From assembly GCF_003259315.1 (NCBI RefSeq), contig NZ_QLLT01000019.1, positions 1 through 64,000 of the forward strand: a DNA stretch of 64,000 bases, read 5' to 3'. This document shows, piece by piece, positions 25,630 through 33,677 of the stretch. Numbering within the stretch: position 1 is the stretch's first letter; each line of letters starts with the position of its first letter. The stretch is from Kitasatospora sp. SolWspMP-SS2h (lineage in GTDB: Bacteria; Actinomycetota; Actinomycetes; Streptomycetales; Streptomycetaceae). The translations under genes were made by a program, and so were the position numbers. The notes below the pieces were generated by a model that had not been told where the DNA came from, made no database searches, and saw only the letters and a program-made list of their open reading frames with translations.

Positions 25630-28113
25630 TCACGATTCGATCAGGTCGTTGACGCAGCGCACGGTCAGCGGGTCCTGCCAGCGCGGGTCGTCGGCCGTCG
25701 CCGTGGTGCGGGCGTGGAAGACGTGCGTCTCGCCGGGGAGCAGGGTGACCATCTGCTCGTCGACGTCCGCGTCGTCGTCGAGCCGGTCCGCGTGCAGCAC
25801 CACGTCGCGCAGGAAGGTGTGCGCCAGGACGCGCACCCGGACGCCGTCCGGGGCGGTTTCGGTGGTCACGGTCAGGCGGGCGGCGGGCAGGTCGGCGGCG
25901 ATGTCCTCGGCGGTGAGGATCCGGTCGAGTACCTGCGCGCTGTCCCTGACCGTCACCACCAGCGCGGCGTCACCGTCCGGCAGGTCGACCGGGAGGGAGG
26001 CGGTCGCGCCGACCGGCAGGGCCACCGGGTGGACGTCCTGCGAGAGCGGTTCGCCCGTCACCGTGTGGACCTGGACGGTCAGGTCGGTCCGCCACGGGTC
26101 GGCGCCGTTGTTGGTGAGCCGGACGAAGGGGCGGCGGCCGGTGGCCTGCGACACGGCGGCGTGCCGGGGCCGGTAGGCGGCGCGCAGCGCGTACCAGGCG
26201 AGCTTGCGGTGGCCGTCGCCGTCGACCACGGCCCAGGAGGCCACCGGCCAGCAGTCGTTGAGCTGCCACAGGATCGTGCCGGAGCAGCGCGGCCACTGGC
26301 CGCGCAGGTGGTCGATGCCGAAGCGGACGGCGCGGGCCTGGTTGAGCTGGGCGAGGTAGATCCAGTCGGCCATCTCCTGCTCCGGGTCCTTGCGGCGCCG
26401 GTCGGGCAGGTGCGGCAGCACGCCGCGCTGCAGCTTGGCGACGCCGTCCTTGGCCTTCTGGTGCGCGTCGGCGACCGGTCCGGTCGGGGCCGGGGGGCCG
26501 TCGTCGATCGCCCGCCGGACGGTGGGCCGGCAGGCCGGCCCTTGGAAGCCGAACTCGGCGACGAAGCGCGGCTGGTACTCGGCGTAGGCGGTCCAGTCGC
26601 GTTCGTTCCAGACGTCCCAGATGTGGATCGGCCCGTGCAGCGGGTCGTTGGGGTGCAGGTCGGGGGAGCCGGACCAGGGGCTGCCGGGCCAGTAGGGGCG
26701 GGTGGGGTCGAGTTCGGCGACGATCGCGGGCAGCAGGTCGGTGTAGTAGCCCAGTCCCCAGGTGCGGTCGCCGACGATCTCGGGCCAGCCCCAGTCGCGG
26801 TGGCCCCAGAGGTTCTCGTTGTTGCCGTTCCACAGGACGAGGCTGGGGTGCGGGGCGAGTCGGGTGACGTTGTCACGGGCCTCGGCGAGGACCTCGCCGC
26901 GCAGCGGCTCCTCCTCGCTGTAGGTGGCGCAGGCGAACAGGAAGTCCTGCCAGACCAGCAGGCCGCGTTCGTCGCACAGGTCGTAGAACTCGTCCTTCTC
27001 GTAGATGCCGCCGCCCCACACCCGCATCAGGTTGACGTTCGCCTCGACGGCGTGGTCGAGGGCGGCGGCGTAGTCCTCGCGGCCCAGGCGGGAGACGAAG
27101 CAGTCCTCGGGGATCCAGTTGACGCCGCGGACGGGCACGTGGACGCCGTTGACCAGGATCTCGAACGGGGTGCCCGCGCGGTCCGGTGCGGTGTGCAGGG
27201 CGGTGGTGCGGAAGCCGATCCGGCGTGACCAGCGGTCGGCGGAGCCCCGGGCGCTGGCCAGTTCCACCGTCAGCTCGTAGAGCGGCTGTTCGCCCAGGCC
27301 GGTCGGCCACCACAGGCGGGCGTCGGGCACCTCGACGGTGAGTTCGGCGGTGTCGGCGCCGGCGGGGACCCGGCCGGTGGCGTGCTGTCCGGCGACGGTC
27401 GCGGTGAGCAGCAGCTCGTCCGACGGGGCGTCGGGGGCGCGGCGGACGGCGACGCGCGCGGTGACCGTCGCGGGGCCGTCCTGGCCGGGGCGTCCGACGG
27501 TGACGGCGGGCCGGACGGACTCCAGCCGCGCGCCGCTCCAGCTGAGCAGCTCGACGGGCTTCCAGATGCCTGCGGTGACCAGCGTCGGCCCCCAGTCCCA
27601 GCCGAAGTTGGCGGCCATCTTGCGGACGTGGTTGAACGGTTCGTCGTAGGTGGTCGGCAGGTCGCCGGACTCGGCCCGGCGGGCGTCCGTGTAGGCGTAC
27701 ACCGAACCGATGCGCACCCGTAGGTCGTTGCCGGTCGGACGCACCAGGTCGGTGACGTCGAAGACGTGGGTGCGGTGCATGTTCGCGGTGCGGCCGACGA
27801 CGTGCCCGTTCACGCTGATCTCGGCGACGGTGTCCAGGCCGTGGAAGACCAGTTCGCGCCGGGCGGCGCCGCCCGCGTCCGGGAGGTCGAAGGTGGTGTT
27901 CCACGTCCAGTCGGAGCGGCCGATCCAGTGCTGCTCGGCCTCGTTCAGGCCGACGTACGGGTCGGCGAGCAGGCCGGCGGCGAGCAGGTCGGTGTGGACG
28001 CAGCCCGGGACGGTGGCGGGTACGGCGCGTCCGTGCAGGTCGGCGGGGGCGTCGGGGTGCGGTCCGGTGAGGGTGAGGTGCCATCCGGTGCCGATGGTCG
28101 ACCTGGTGGTCAT
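25630..28113 (-). CDS. GH2 beta-mannosidase
   Basis: 827 aa from ATG 28113 (AGGAG ribosome site), no signal peptide. GH2 domain order: sugar-binding jelly roll (1-185, GWDWGPTL), Ig-like (about 190-300), barrel (about 310-620), C-terminal beta domains. The acid/base Glu is about residue 433 in LWNGNNENLWG, a motif characteristic of GH2 mannosidases. The nucleophile is about E520 in FVAEFGFQG. It should release beta-1,4-mannose from manno-oligosaccharides inside the cell. It follows the esterase gene by 35 bp. With the GH36 alpha-galactosidase this suggests galactoglucomannan breakdown. Confidence 0.88.
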   Translation of the reverse strand: MTTRSTIGTGWHLTLTGPHPDAPADLHGRAVPATVPGCVHTDLLAAGLLADPYVGLNEAEQHWIGRSDWTWNTTFDLPDAGGAARRELVFHGLDTVAEISVNGHVVGRTANMHRTHVFDVTDLVRPTGNDLRVRIGSVYAYTDARRAESGDLPTTYDEPFNHVRKMAANFGWDWGPTLVTAGIWKPVELLSWSGARLESVRPAVTVGRPGQDGPATVTARVAVRRAPDAPSDELLLTATVAGQHATGRVPAGADTAELTVEVPDARLWWPTGLGEQPLYELTVELASARGSADRWSRRIGFRTTALHTAPDRAGTPFEILVNGVHVPVRGVNWIPEDCFVSRLGREDYAAALDHAVEANVNLMRVWGGGIYEKDEFYDLCDERGLLVWQDFLFACATYSEEEPLRGEVLAEARDNVTRLAPHPSLVLWNGNNENLWGHRDWGWPEIVGDRTWGLGYYTDLLPAIVAELDPTRPYWPGSPWSGSPDLHPNDPLHGPIHIWDVWNERDWTAYAEYQPRFVAEFGFQGPACRPTVRRAIDDGPPAPTGPVADAHQKAKDGVAKLQRGVLPHLPDRRRKDPEQEMADWIYLAQLNQARAVRFGIDHLRGQWPRCSGTILWQLNDCWPVASWAVVDGDGHRKLAWYALRAAYRPRHAAVSQATGRRPFVRLTNNGADPWRTDLTVQVHTVTGEPLSQDVHPVALPVGATASLPVDLPDGDAALVVTVRDSAQVLDRILTAEDIAADLPAARLTVTTETAPDGVRVRVLAHTFLRDVVLHADRLDDDADVDEQMVTLLPGETHVFHARTTATADDPRWQDPLTVRCVNDLIES

Positions 28114-28148
28114 GTGGTGCTCCTGGAGTGGTCGGTTCGGGGCTGGCC

Positions 28149-29135
28149 TCAGCGCGTGCGGTGTCCGGTGGCGTTCGCCAGGAAGGCGGCGTGTTCGGCG
28201 AGTTGGTGGTCCCCACCGCCTTCGTGGGCGGCGTACTCCCAGACCCGGATGTCCTTGTCGGCGCCGCCGGTGTGCTCGGCCCAGCGGTGGTAGGCGGCGA
28301 AGACGGTGGAGGGCGGGCAGACCGGGTCCATCAGGGCGACCGAGAAGCGGACCGGTGCGGTCGCCCGGGCGGCGTGGTTGGCGGCGTCCAGGTAGGAGAG
28401 GGTGTCGAAGACCCGCTCGACGTCGGCGGGGCGGCCCTGGAGGTAGTCGGTGATCTCCCGGTAGGGGTGGGCGTCGGTGATCTGGGTGGCGCGCCGGAAG
28501 TGGCACAGGAACGGCACGTCGACGCAGGCGGCGGCGAGGCCGGGGCGCAGTCCGGCGACGGCGGTGGCGATGCCGCCGCCCTGGCTGCCACCGATGACGG
28601 CGATCCGGTCGGGGTCGACCTCGTCCAGGGCGGCGACGGTGTCGACGGCCCGGACGGCGTCGGTGAACAGCCGCCGGTAGTAGTGGTACTCGGGCCCGGC
28701 GAGGCCGCGGGTGAGGACGCCGCCGGTCTGCGGGGCGAAGTCCCCGTCGGGGGTGTCGGCCGCGCCGTAGGAGCTGGACTGGCCGCGGCTGTCCATCAGC
28801 AGGTGGGCGTAGCCGAGCGAGGACCACAGGGTCGGGCGCAGGGCGGTGCCGCGGGCGCAGCCGTAGCCGAGGTACTCCACGACGGCGGGCAGCGGGCGGC
28901 GCACCCCGCGCGGCAGCCGGAGCCAGGCGCGGACGGGCTGGCCGCCGAAGCCGGAGAAGGTGACGTCGTAGGTGTCGACGTGGATCAGGCCGTTGTCGAC
29001 GCGCCGCAGCACGGGCGGTACGGCCGCGGCGCGGGACTCGGCCAGCGTCTTCGTCCAGAAGGCGTCGAAGTCGTCCGGCTCGGCGCCGTCGAAGCGGTAG
29101 GCGTGCAGGTCTGCCAGGGGAAGGTCGGTGAACAC
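28149..29135 (-). CDS. Acetyl xylan esterase / cephalosporin-C deacetylase family
   Basis: 328-aa alpha/beta hydrolase of the AXE1 family, cytoplasmic. The start MFTDLPLADLHAYR and EPDDFDAFW are family hallmarks. The nucleophile Ser is about residue 184 in VIGGSQGGG, with Asp in ALMDPVCPPSTVFA and His in YAAHEGGG. It should remove acetyl groups from xylo- or manno-oligosaccharides. It is the first gene of an operon with the GH2 mannosidase. The promoter region (29136-29474) is shared with the divergent GH74-like gene and holds operator copies D. Confidence 0.88.
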   Translation of the reverse strand: MFTDLPLADLHAYRFDGAEPDDFDAFWTKTLAESRAAAVPPVLRRVDNGLIHVDTYDVTFSGFGGQPVRAWLRLPRGVRRPLPAVVEYLGYGCARGTALRPTLWSSLGYAHLLMDSRGQSSSYGAADTPDGDFAPQTGGVLTRGLAGPEYHYYRRLFTDAVRAVDTVAALDEVDPDRIAVIGGSQGGGIATAVAGLRPGLAAACVDVPFLCHFRRATQITDAHPYREITDYLQGRPADVERVFDTLSYLDAANHAARATAPVRFSVALMDPVCPPSTVFAAYHRWAEHTGGADKDIRVWEYAAHEGGGDHQLAEHAAFLANATGHRTR

Positions 29136-29297
29136 GGGACCTCGGAGGATGCTGGGCCACGAGGGCGGGGGAGCCCGGAGAGCGGGGCCCGCAGCGTCGG
29201 CGGCGGGGAGCCCGGGTGCTGGGCTGCGGTGACGTGCGCTTCACCGTAGTCGGGCACGGGGCGCGGGAGGAGGCCCGGAAGCCGACTGCGCACGGTC

Positions 29298-29376
29298 GTC
29301 CATGTTCCGCAGCCGCAGTCCGCCGCGCGGAACGGACCGGTCACGGGCGTCCATGCGGCGGGCATCCCGGGCCATG
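29298..29376 (+). promoter_or_regulatory. Shared hemicellulose operator, copies D and D-prime
   Basis: D-prime: GTCCATG at 29349-29355, 17-nt spacer, CATG at 29373-29376, 99 bp before the GH74-like gene. D: GTCCATGTTCCG at 29298-29309 is identical to the first 12 bases of copy A but lacks a clear right arm. Both lie between the divergent esterase and GH74-like genes, so either transcript could be controlled. No gene is seen in the remainder of 29136-29474. Confidence 0.55.
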
Positions 29377-29474
29377 TCGGCCGGGCGGGCCGGTTCCTAC
29401 GCTGCGGGTCTCGACGGCCCGGGGAGGCCGGGGCACACCGCCGGACCGCCGGCACCAGGGACACGGAGGCGCAC

Positions 29475-31583
29475 ATGCTCATCCGCTCGCTCAGGAGATC
29501 CGCACCGCGCCACCGGGTTGCCGACCCGCCCCGGCGCCGGGTCCGGACCTCGGCCGCCGCCGGAGCCGCACTGCTCCTCGCGCTCACCGTTCCGGCCCTC
29601 CCCGCGCAGCCCGCCGCAGCGGTGGCGGACCGTCAGGGAAGCGCGGGCTGCGCCGGCGCCGGCGCCGCCGACTACCGGTGGCAGCCGCTGCGGATCGGCG
29701 GCGGCGGGCAGCGCTGGACGGTCGAGGGCAACAACGACTACCGCACCGGCCCGGAACGCCTCGCGGTCGACCCGGCCGACGCGCGCACGGTGTACTTCGG
29801 CACCCGCACCCAGGGCCTGTACGCCTCCACCGACGCCGCCCGGCACTGGACGCAGGTGGCGCCCGCCCGGCTCCCGGCCGGGACCGGCGGGGTCGGCGTC
29901 GTCTCGGTGCTCTTCGACCCGTCCGGCGGGACGCTGCACGGCCGCACCCGCGGCATCTGGGCGACGGTCGCCGGTGCGGGCGTCTACCACTCCACCGACG
30001 CCGGTGGCAGCTGGCAGCTGGCGTACCCCGAGAGCGTCCGCACCCCCACCGACGCCAAGATCGCCGAGGACGGCACCCTGCTGGTGGCGTTCGCCCCCGG
30101 CGGCGGCGCGGCCTCTTCGATCCGCCGGTTCACGGCCGCCGAACCGGCCGGGCACGACCTGACCGCGCCGCTCGCGCAGGGCGGCTCCTGGTTCGTGGCC
30201 GTCGAGCCCGGCGACTCCGGCAAACTGCTGGCCGCCGACGACGCCGTCCGGGCGGGCCACCTGTTCCGCTCCGCCGACGGCGGCGCCAGCTGGCAGCCGC
30301 TCGGCCTCACCCTCGACTACCCGGACGCCGCCTGGCCCCAGGACACCACCGAGAGCGGCTGGCTCTCCACCGGCACCCTGGTGTTCGACCCCACTGCGCC
30401 CGGCCGGGTCTGGTTCCCGCAGGGTGTCGGGGTGTGGCGCGCCGACGACGCCTTCGCCGCCGAACCCGTCCTGCACTGGCAGTTCGTCTCCGCGGGCATC
30501 GAGGAGATGGTGACCTACGACCTGGTCGCGCCGCCCGGAGGGGACCCGATCAGCGCCGTCGCCGACCGCAACGGCTTCCGGCACACCGACCCCGGCGCGT
30601 ACCCGGCCGCCCCGATCCTCACCGACCAGTTCTCGGCCGGCACCAGCCTGGCCTACGCCGGACTGAACCCCCGCTACGTCGTCGCCGTCTCCAGCGACAC
30701 CCGCGCCCAGTACGCGCCGCTGGACGCGAACTGGACCAGCGACCCGGCGTCCGGCTACTCCACCGACGGCGGCGCCACCTGGACCCGCTTCGGCGGCCAG
30801 AAGTCCGACATCACCCGCCGCTACGGCGGCAACATCGCGGTCTCCGCCGACGCCTCGTCGATCGTCTGGATGCCGACCGTTCCCGCGGACTACGCCGCCG
30901 ACCCCGCCAACGCCGGGCGCCCGGCGGAGCAGGCCCGGCCGCTGAACGTCCCCTACGTCAGCCGCGACGACGGGCGGACCTGGACCGCCGCCACCGGCGT
31001 CGACCCCGGCCCCGGCATCCACGACATGATCTGGTGGGGCGCCAAGCGGGCCCTGGACGCGGACCAGGCGGCCCCCGGCACCTTCTACCTCGCCACCACC
31101 CGCGGCGACGGCGAGTTCTTCCGCTCCACCGACGGCGGCGCCACCTGGACCCGGGCCACCGGCACGCCCCCGCCCACCGCCGGGACCGACGCGCACGTCT
31201 TCGGCCAGGTCCACGCGGTGCCCGGCCGGGCCGGGAACGTCTGGGAGAGCACCGCGCAGGGCGGCCTCTGGTACACCCTCGACGGCGGCGGCTCCTGGAC
31301 GAAGGCCGCCGGGGTCCAGGAAGCCCGGGCGTTCGGCTTCGGCCGGGCCGCCACCCCCGACGGCTACCCGACGGTCTTCGCGTACGCCCGGGTCGGCGGC
31401 GTGTGGGGCGTGTGGAGCTCCACCGACCGCGGCGCGACCTGGACCCTGACCGCCCGCTACCCGGCCTGCTACTACACCGGCGTGAACGTCGTCACCGGCG
31501 ACCTGGACGCCGCCGGGCGGGTCTACGTCGGCTTCACCGGCAACGGCTTCGTCCAGGGCGACCCGGCGCGCCCGCGCCGCTGA
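29475..31583 (+). CDS. Secreted GH74-like BNR-repeat protein (xyloglucanase-type)
   Basis: 702 aa. Residues 1-49 form a signal peptide (Arg-rich start, hydrophobic core AGAALLLALTVPALPAQPAAA). The mature part is a two-propeller protein with repeated Asp-boxes: STDAGGSW, SADGGASW, STDGGATW (twice), SRDDGRTW and STDRGATW. The layout resembles GH74 xyloglucan hydrolases, but the catalytic Asp pair could not be placed with certainty, so sialidase-like or other propeller families remain possible. The start ATG 29475 follows GGAGG. Context with GH12 and the shared operator supports an extracellular role on plant glucans. Confidence 0.75.
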   Translation: MLIRSLRRSAPRHRVADPPRRRVRTSAAAGAALLLALTVPALPAQPAAAVADRQGSAGCAGAGAADYRWQPLRIGGGGQRWTVEGNNDYRTGPERLAVDPADARTVYFGTRTQGLYASTDAARHWTQVAPARLPAGTGGVGVVSVLFDPSGGTLHGRTRGIWATVAGAGVYHSTDAGGSWQLAYPESVRTPTDAKIAEDGTLLVAFAPGGGAASSIRRFTAAEPAGHDLTAPLAQGGSWFVAVEPGDSGKLLAADDAVRAGHLFRSADGGASWQPLGLTLDYPDAAWPQDTTESGWLSTGTLVFDPTAPGRVWFPQGVGVWRADDAFAAEPVLHWQFVSAGIEEMVTYDLVAPPGGDPISAVADRNGFRHTDPGAYPAAPILTDQFSAGTSLAYAGLNPRYVVAVSSDTRAQYAPLDANWTSDPASGYSTDGGATWTRFGGQKSDITRRYGGNIAVSADASSIVWMPTVPADYAADPANAGRPAEQARPLNVPYVSRDDGRTWTAATGVDPGPGIHDMIWWGAKRALDADQAAPGTFYLATTRGDGEFFRSTDGGATWTRATGTPPPTAGTDAHVFGQVHAVPGRAGNVWESTAQGGLWYTLDGGGSWTKAAGVQEARAFGFGRAATPDGYPTVFAYARVGGVWGVWSSTDRGATWTLTARYPACYYTGVNVVTGDLDAAGRVYVGFTGNGFVQGDPARPRR

Positions 31584-31604
31584 ACCGCGGAACCCGTGAC
31601 GGTC

Positions 31605-31635
31605 GTCCATGATCCGGTGCCCATCCGTCATGGAC
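31605..31635 (+). promoter_or_regulatory. Shared hemicellulose operator, copy B
   Basis: The best copy: GTCCATG (31605-31611), 17-nt spacer, CATGGAC (31629-31635), a perfect 7-bp inverted repeat, 69 bp upstream of the ChbG-type gene start. The spacer (ATCCGGTGCCCATCCGT) resembles that of copies A and C. Confidence 0.65.
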
Positions 31636-31703
31636 GGCCGCCCGCCGCAGCGCCCAGGCTGGGGGAGTGCGGCCTGCCGACGGGCCGCGGGACGGAGCGG
31701 CGC

Positions 31704-32465
31704 GTGGACGGGACCGGGCAGCGGATCCGGCTGGTGGTGCGGGTGGACGACGCCGGGCTGAGCGAGGGCGTGAACCGGGCCGTCGTCGAGGCGCTACGCG
31801 GCCCGGCGGCCCGCAGCGTCTCGCTGATGGTCCCCGGACCGGCCGCCGCGCACGCCGCCGCGCTGCTCGCCCCGCTGCCCGGCCTCGTCCACGGCCTGCA
31901 CGTCACCCTCACCAGCGAGTGGGAACGGCCGCGCTGGCGGCCGATGCTCCCGGCCCGCGCCGTCCCCTCGCTGCTGGACCGCGACGGCTTCCTGCCGCGC
32001 ACCGCCGACGAGTTGCACGCACGTGGCGGCGTCGACCCGCGCGAGGCCGCCGCCGAGATCACCGCCCAGCTCGACCGGGCCCGCGAGTGGGGCCTGACGG
32101 TGCGCTACCTGGACGAGCACATGGGCGTCGGCTGGGTCGCGGGCGCGGGCGAGGCCGTCCGCGCCGTCGCCGCCGCGCAGGGCCTGGTCGACGCCGACCG
32201 CCTGGTCCCCGCGCTCCCCGTCCCGACCGGCGCCGACCTGCGGGCCGTGCTCCGGCAGGCGCGCCCCGGCCCGCACGTGCTGATCACCCACCCCGGCCAC
32301 GACGACGCCACCCTGCGGGCCCTGCGTGGCACCGGCTTCCCGGACGGCGGCGTCGGCACCGCCCGCGACGCCGACCGCCGGCTGCTCGCCGACCGCGCCC
32401 TGTGGTCCGCCGTGCAGGAGGACGGCACCGAACTCACCGACTACGCAGCCCTGTTCCGGCCGTAG
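31704..32465 (+). CDS. ChbG/YdjC-family carbohydrate deacetylase
   Basis: 253 aa from GTG 31704 (GGAG ribosome site); an earlier in-frame start at 31596 would place operator B inside the coding region. Metal-site motifs of the family are present: RVDDAGLSEGVNRAV (Asp pair), GLHVTLT (His), and RYLDEHMG (Asp/His). A further His occurs in LITHPGHDD. Family members remove acetyl groups from chito-oligosaccharides; here the neighbours suggest acetylated plant oligosaccharides. It is the first gene of a run with the aldo-keto reductase 62 bp downstream. Confidence 0.85.
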   Translation: MDGTGQRIRLVVRVDDAGLSEGVNRAVVEALRGPAARSVSLMVPGPAAAHAAALLAPLPGLVHGLHVTLTSEWERPRWRPMLPARAVPSLLDRDGFLPRTADELHARGGVDPREAAAEITAQLDRAREWGLTVRYLDEHMGVGWVAGAGEAVRAVAAAQGLVDADRLVPALPVPTGADLRAVLRQARPGPHVLITHPGHDDATLRALRGTGFPDGGVGTARDADRRLLADRALWSAVQEDGTELTDYAALFRP

Positions 32466-32527
32466 CGTCCTGCCGATTGCCCTGGCCCAATGACCCTCCG
32501 CACCTCCGCACCCGACCGAGGAACCCC

Positions 32528-33529
32528 GTGTCCCACACCCCCGACCCCGCCCGCTACGACGCCATGCCCTACCACCGGGCGGGACGCAGCGGCCTGCTGC
32601 TGCCCGCCGTCTCGCTCGGCCTGTGGCACAACTTCGGCGCGCAGACCCGCTTCGAGACCCAGCGCGCCGTGATCCGCCGCGCCTTCGACCTCGGCATCAC
32701 GCACTTCGACCTCGCCGACAACTACGGGCCGCCCCCCGGCGCCGCCGAGGAGAACCTCGGCCGGATCCTCGCCGGAGACCTGCGCCACCACCGCGACGAA
32801 CTGCTCGTCTCCACCAAGGCCGGCTACCACATGTGGCCCGGCCCGTACGGCGAGTGGGGCTCGCGCAAGCACGTGCTCACCGGCCTCGACCAGAGCCTGC
32901 GCCGCCTGGGGACCGACCGGGTCGACGTGTTCTACTCGCACCGGCCCGACCCGGACACCCCGATCGAGGAGACCATGGGCGCCCTCGCCACGGCCGTCCA
33001 GCAGGGCAAGGCCCTGTACGTCGGCGTCTCCAACTACTCGCCCGAGCAGACCCGCCGGGCCGCCCGGGCGCTGGCCGACCTCGGCGTGCCGCTGCTGCTC
33101 CACCAGCCCTCGTACTCGATCTTCAACCGGTGGGTGGAGGACGGCCTGCTCGACACCCTCGACGAACTCGGCACCGGCTCGGTCGCGTTCTCCCCGCTCG
33201 CGCAGGGCCTGCTGACGGACCGCTACCTGACGGACGTCCCGGCGGGCTCCCGGGCGGCCGGTCCCAGCCCGTTCCTGTCCGCGTCGAACATCAAGGACGA
33301 GACGCGCGTCCGGATCGGTGCGCTGAACGAGATCGCCCGCTCCCGGGGCCAGAGCCTCGCCCAGATGGCCATCGCCTGGGTGCTGCGGGGCTCCCGCGTC
33401 ACCTCCGCGCTGGTCGGCGCGAGCAGCGTCGCCCAGCTGGAGGACAACGTCGCGGCGGTCCGCAACCTGGCCTTCACGGAGGAGGAACTGGTCGCGATCG
33501 GCATGCACGCCGATCCGCCGGCCGAATGA
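32528..33529 (+). CDS. Aldo/keto reductase (YghZ/glyceraldehyde-3-P reductase-like)
   Basis: 333 aa from GTG 32528 (GAGGA ribosome site). Starts YHRAGRSGLLLPAVSLGLWHNFG, the hallmark of the YghZ subgroup (AKR14-like). The catalytic tetrad is visible: Asp and Tyr in FDLADNYG, Lys in VSTKAGYHMW, His in FYSHRPD. The NADPH site (C-terminal ALVGASS) is present. The subgroup reduces small aldehydes such as L-glyceraldehyde 3-phosphate; its sugar role in this cluster is not known. Confidence 0.88.
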   Translation: MSHTPDPARYDAMPYHRAGRSGLLLPAVSLGLWHNFGAQTRFETQRAVIRRAFDLGITHFDLADNYGPPPGAAEENLGRILAGDLRHHRDELLVSTKAGYHMWPGPYGEWGSRKHVLTGLDQSLRRLGTDRVDVFYSHRPDPDTPIEETMGALATAVQQGKALYVGVSNYSPEQTRRAARALADLGVPLLLHQPSYSIFNRWVEDGLLDTLDELGTGSVAFSPLAQGLLTDRYLTDVPAGSRAAGPSPFLSASNIKDETRVRIGALNEIARSRGQSLAQMAIAWVLRGSRVTSALVGASSVAQLEDNVAAVRNLAFTEEELVAIGMHADPPAE

Positions 33530-33604
33530 CCCGGCGCCCGGTCGGCGCGGCCGCCGTCGCGCCGACCGGGCGATCCGTCACGAGTGCGGTCCGTGCGACC
33601 GATC

Positions 33605-33622
33605 GGTCACGATCCGCCATGC
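33605..33622 (+). promoter_or_regulatory. Weak copy E of the shared operator
   Basis: GGTCACGATCCGCCATG resembles the right half of copy B (GGTGCCCATCCGTCATGG), 56 bp upstream of the alpha-galactosidase start. The left GTCCATG arm is not present. A TAGGCT hexamer 20-odd bp downstream could be a -10 element. A second half-site-like sequence (GATCCGTCACGAG) occurs near 33570. Confidence 0.35.
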
Positions 33623-33677
33623 TGCCCGGCCGAGCGCCGCGCCTAGGCTCGGGGCGTCGATCAGCGAGGAGACCCCC

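Noticed and set aside
25630-29244. Very long open frame running beyond the GH2 start into the esterase region
   Set aside because: The extension reads through the esterase gene in another frame with Arg/Pro-rich nonsense; high GC keeps antisense and shifted frames open. The GH2 start at 28113 has a ribosome site.
31596-31703. N-terminal extension of the ChbG-type protein from GTG 31596
   Set aside because: It would place the best operator copy inside the coding sequence; GTG 31704 has a GGAG ribosome site and matches the family start.
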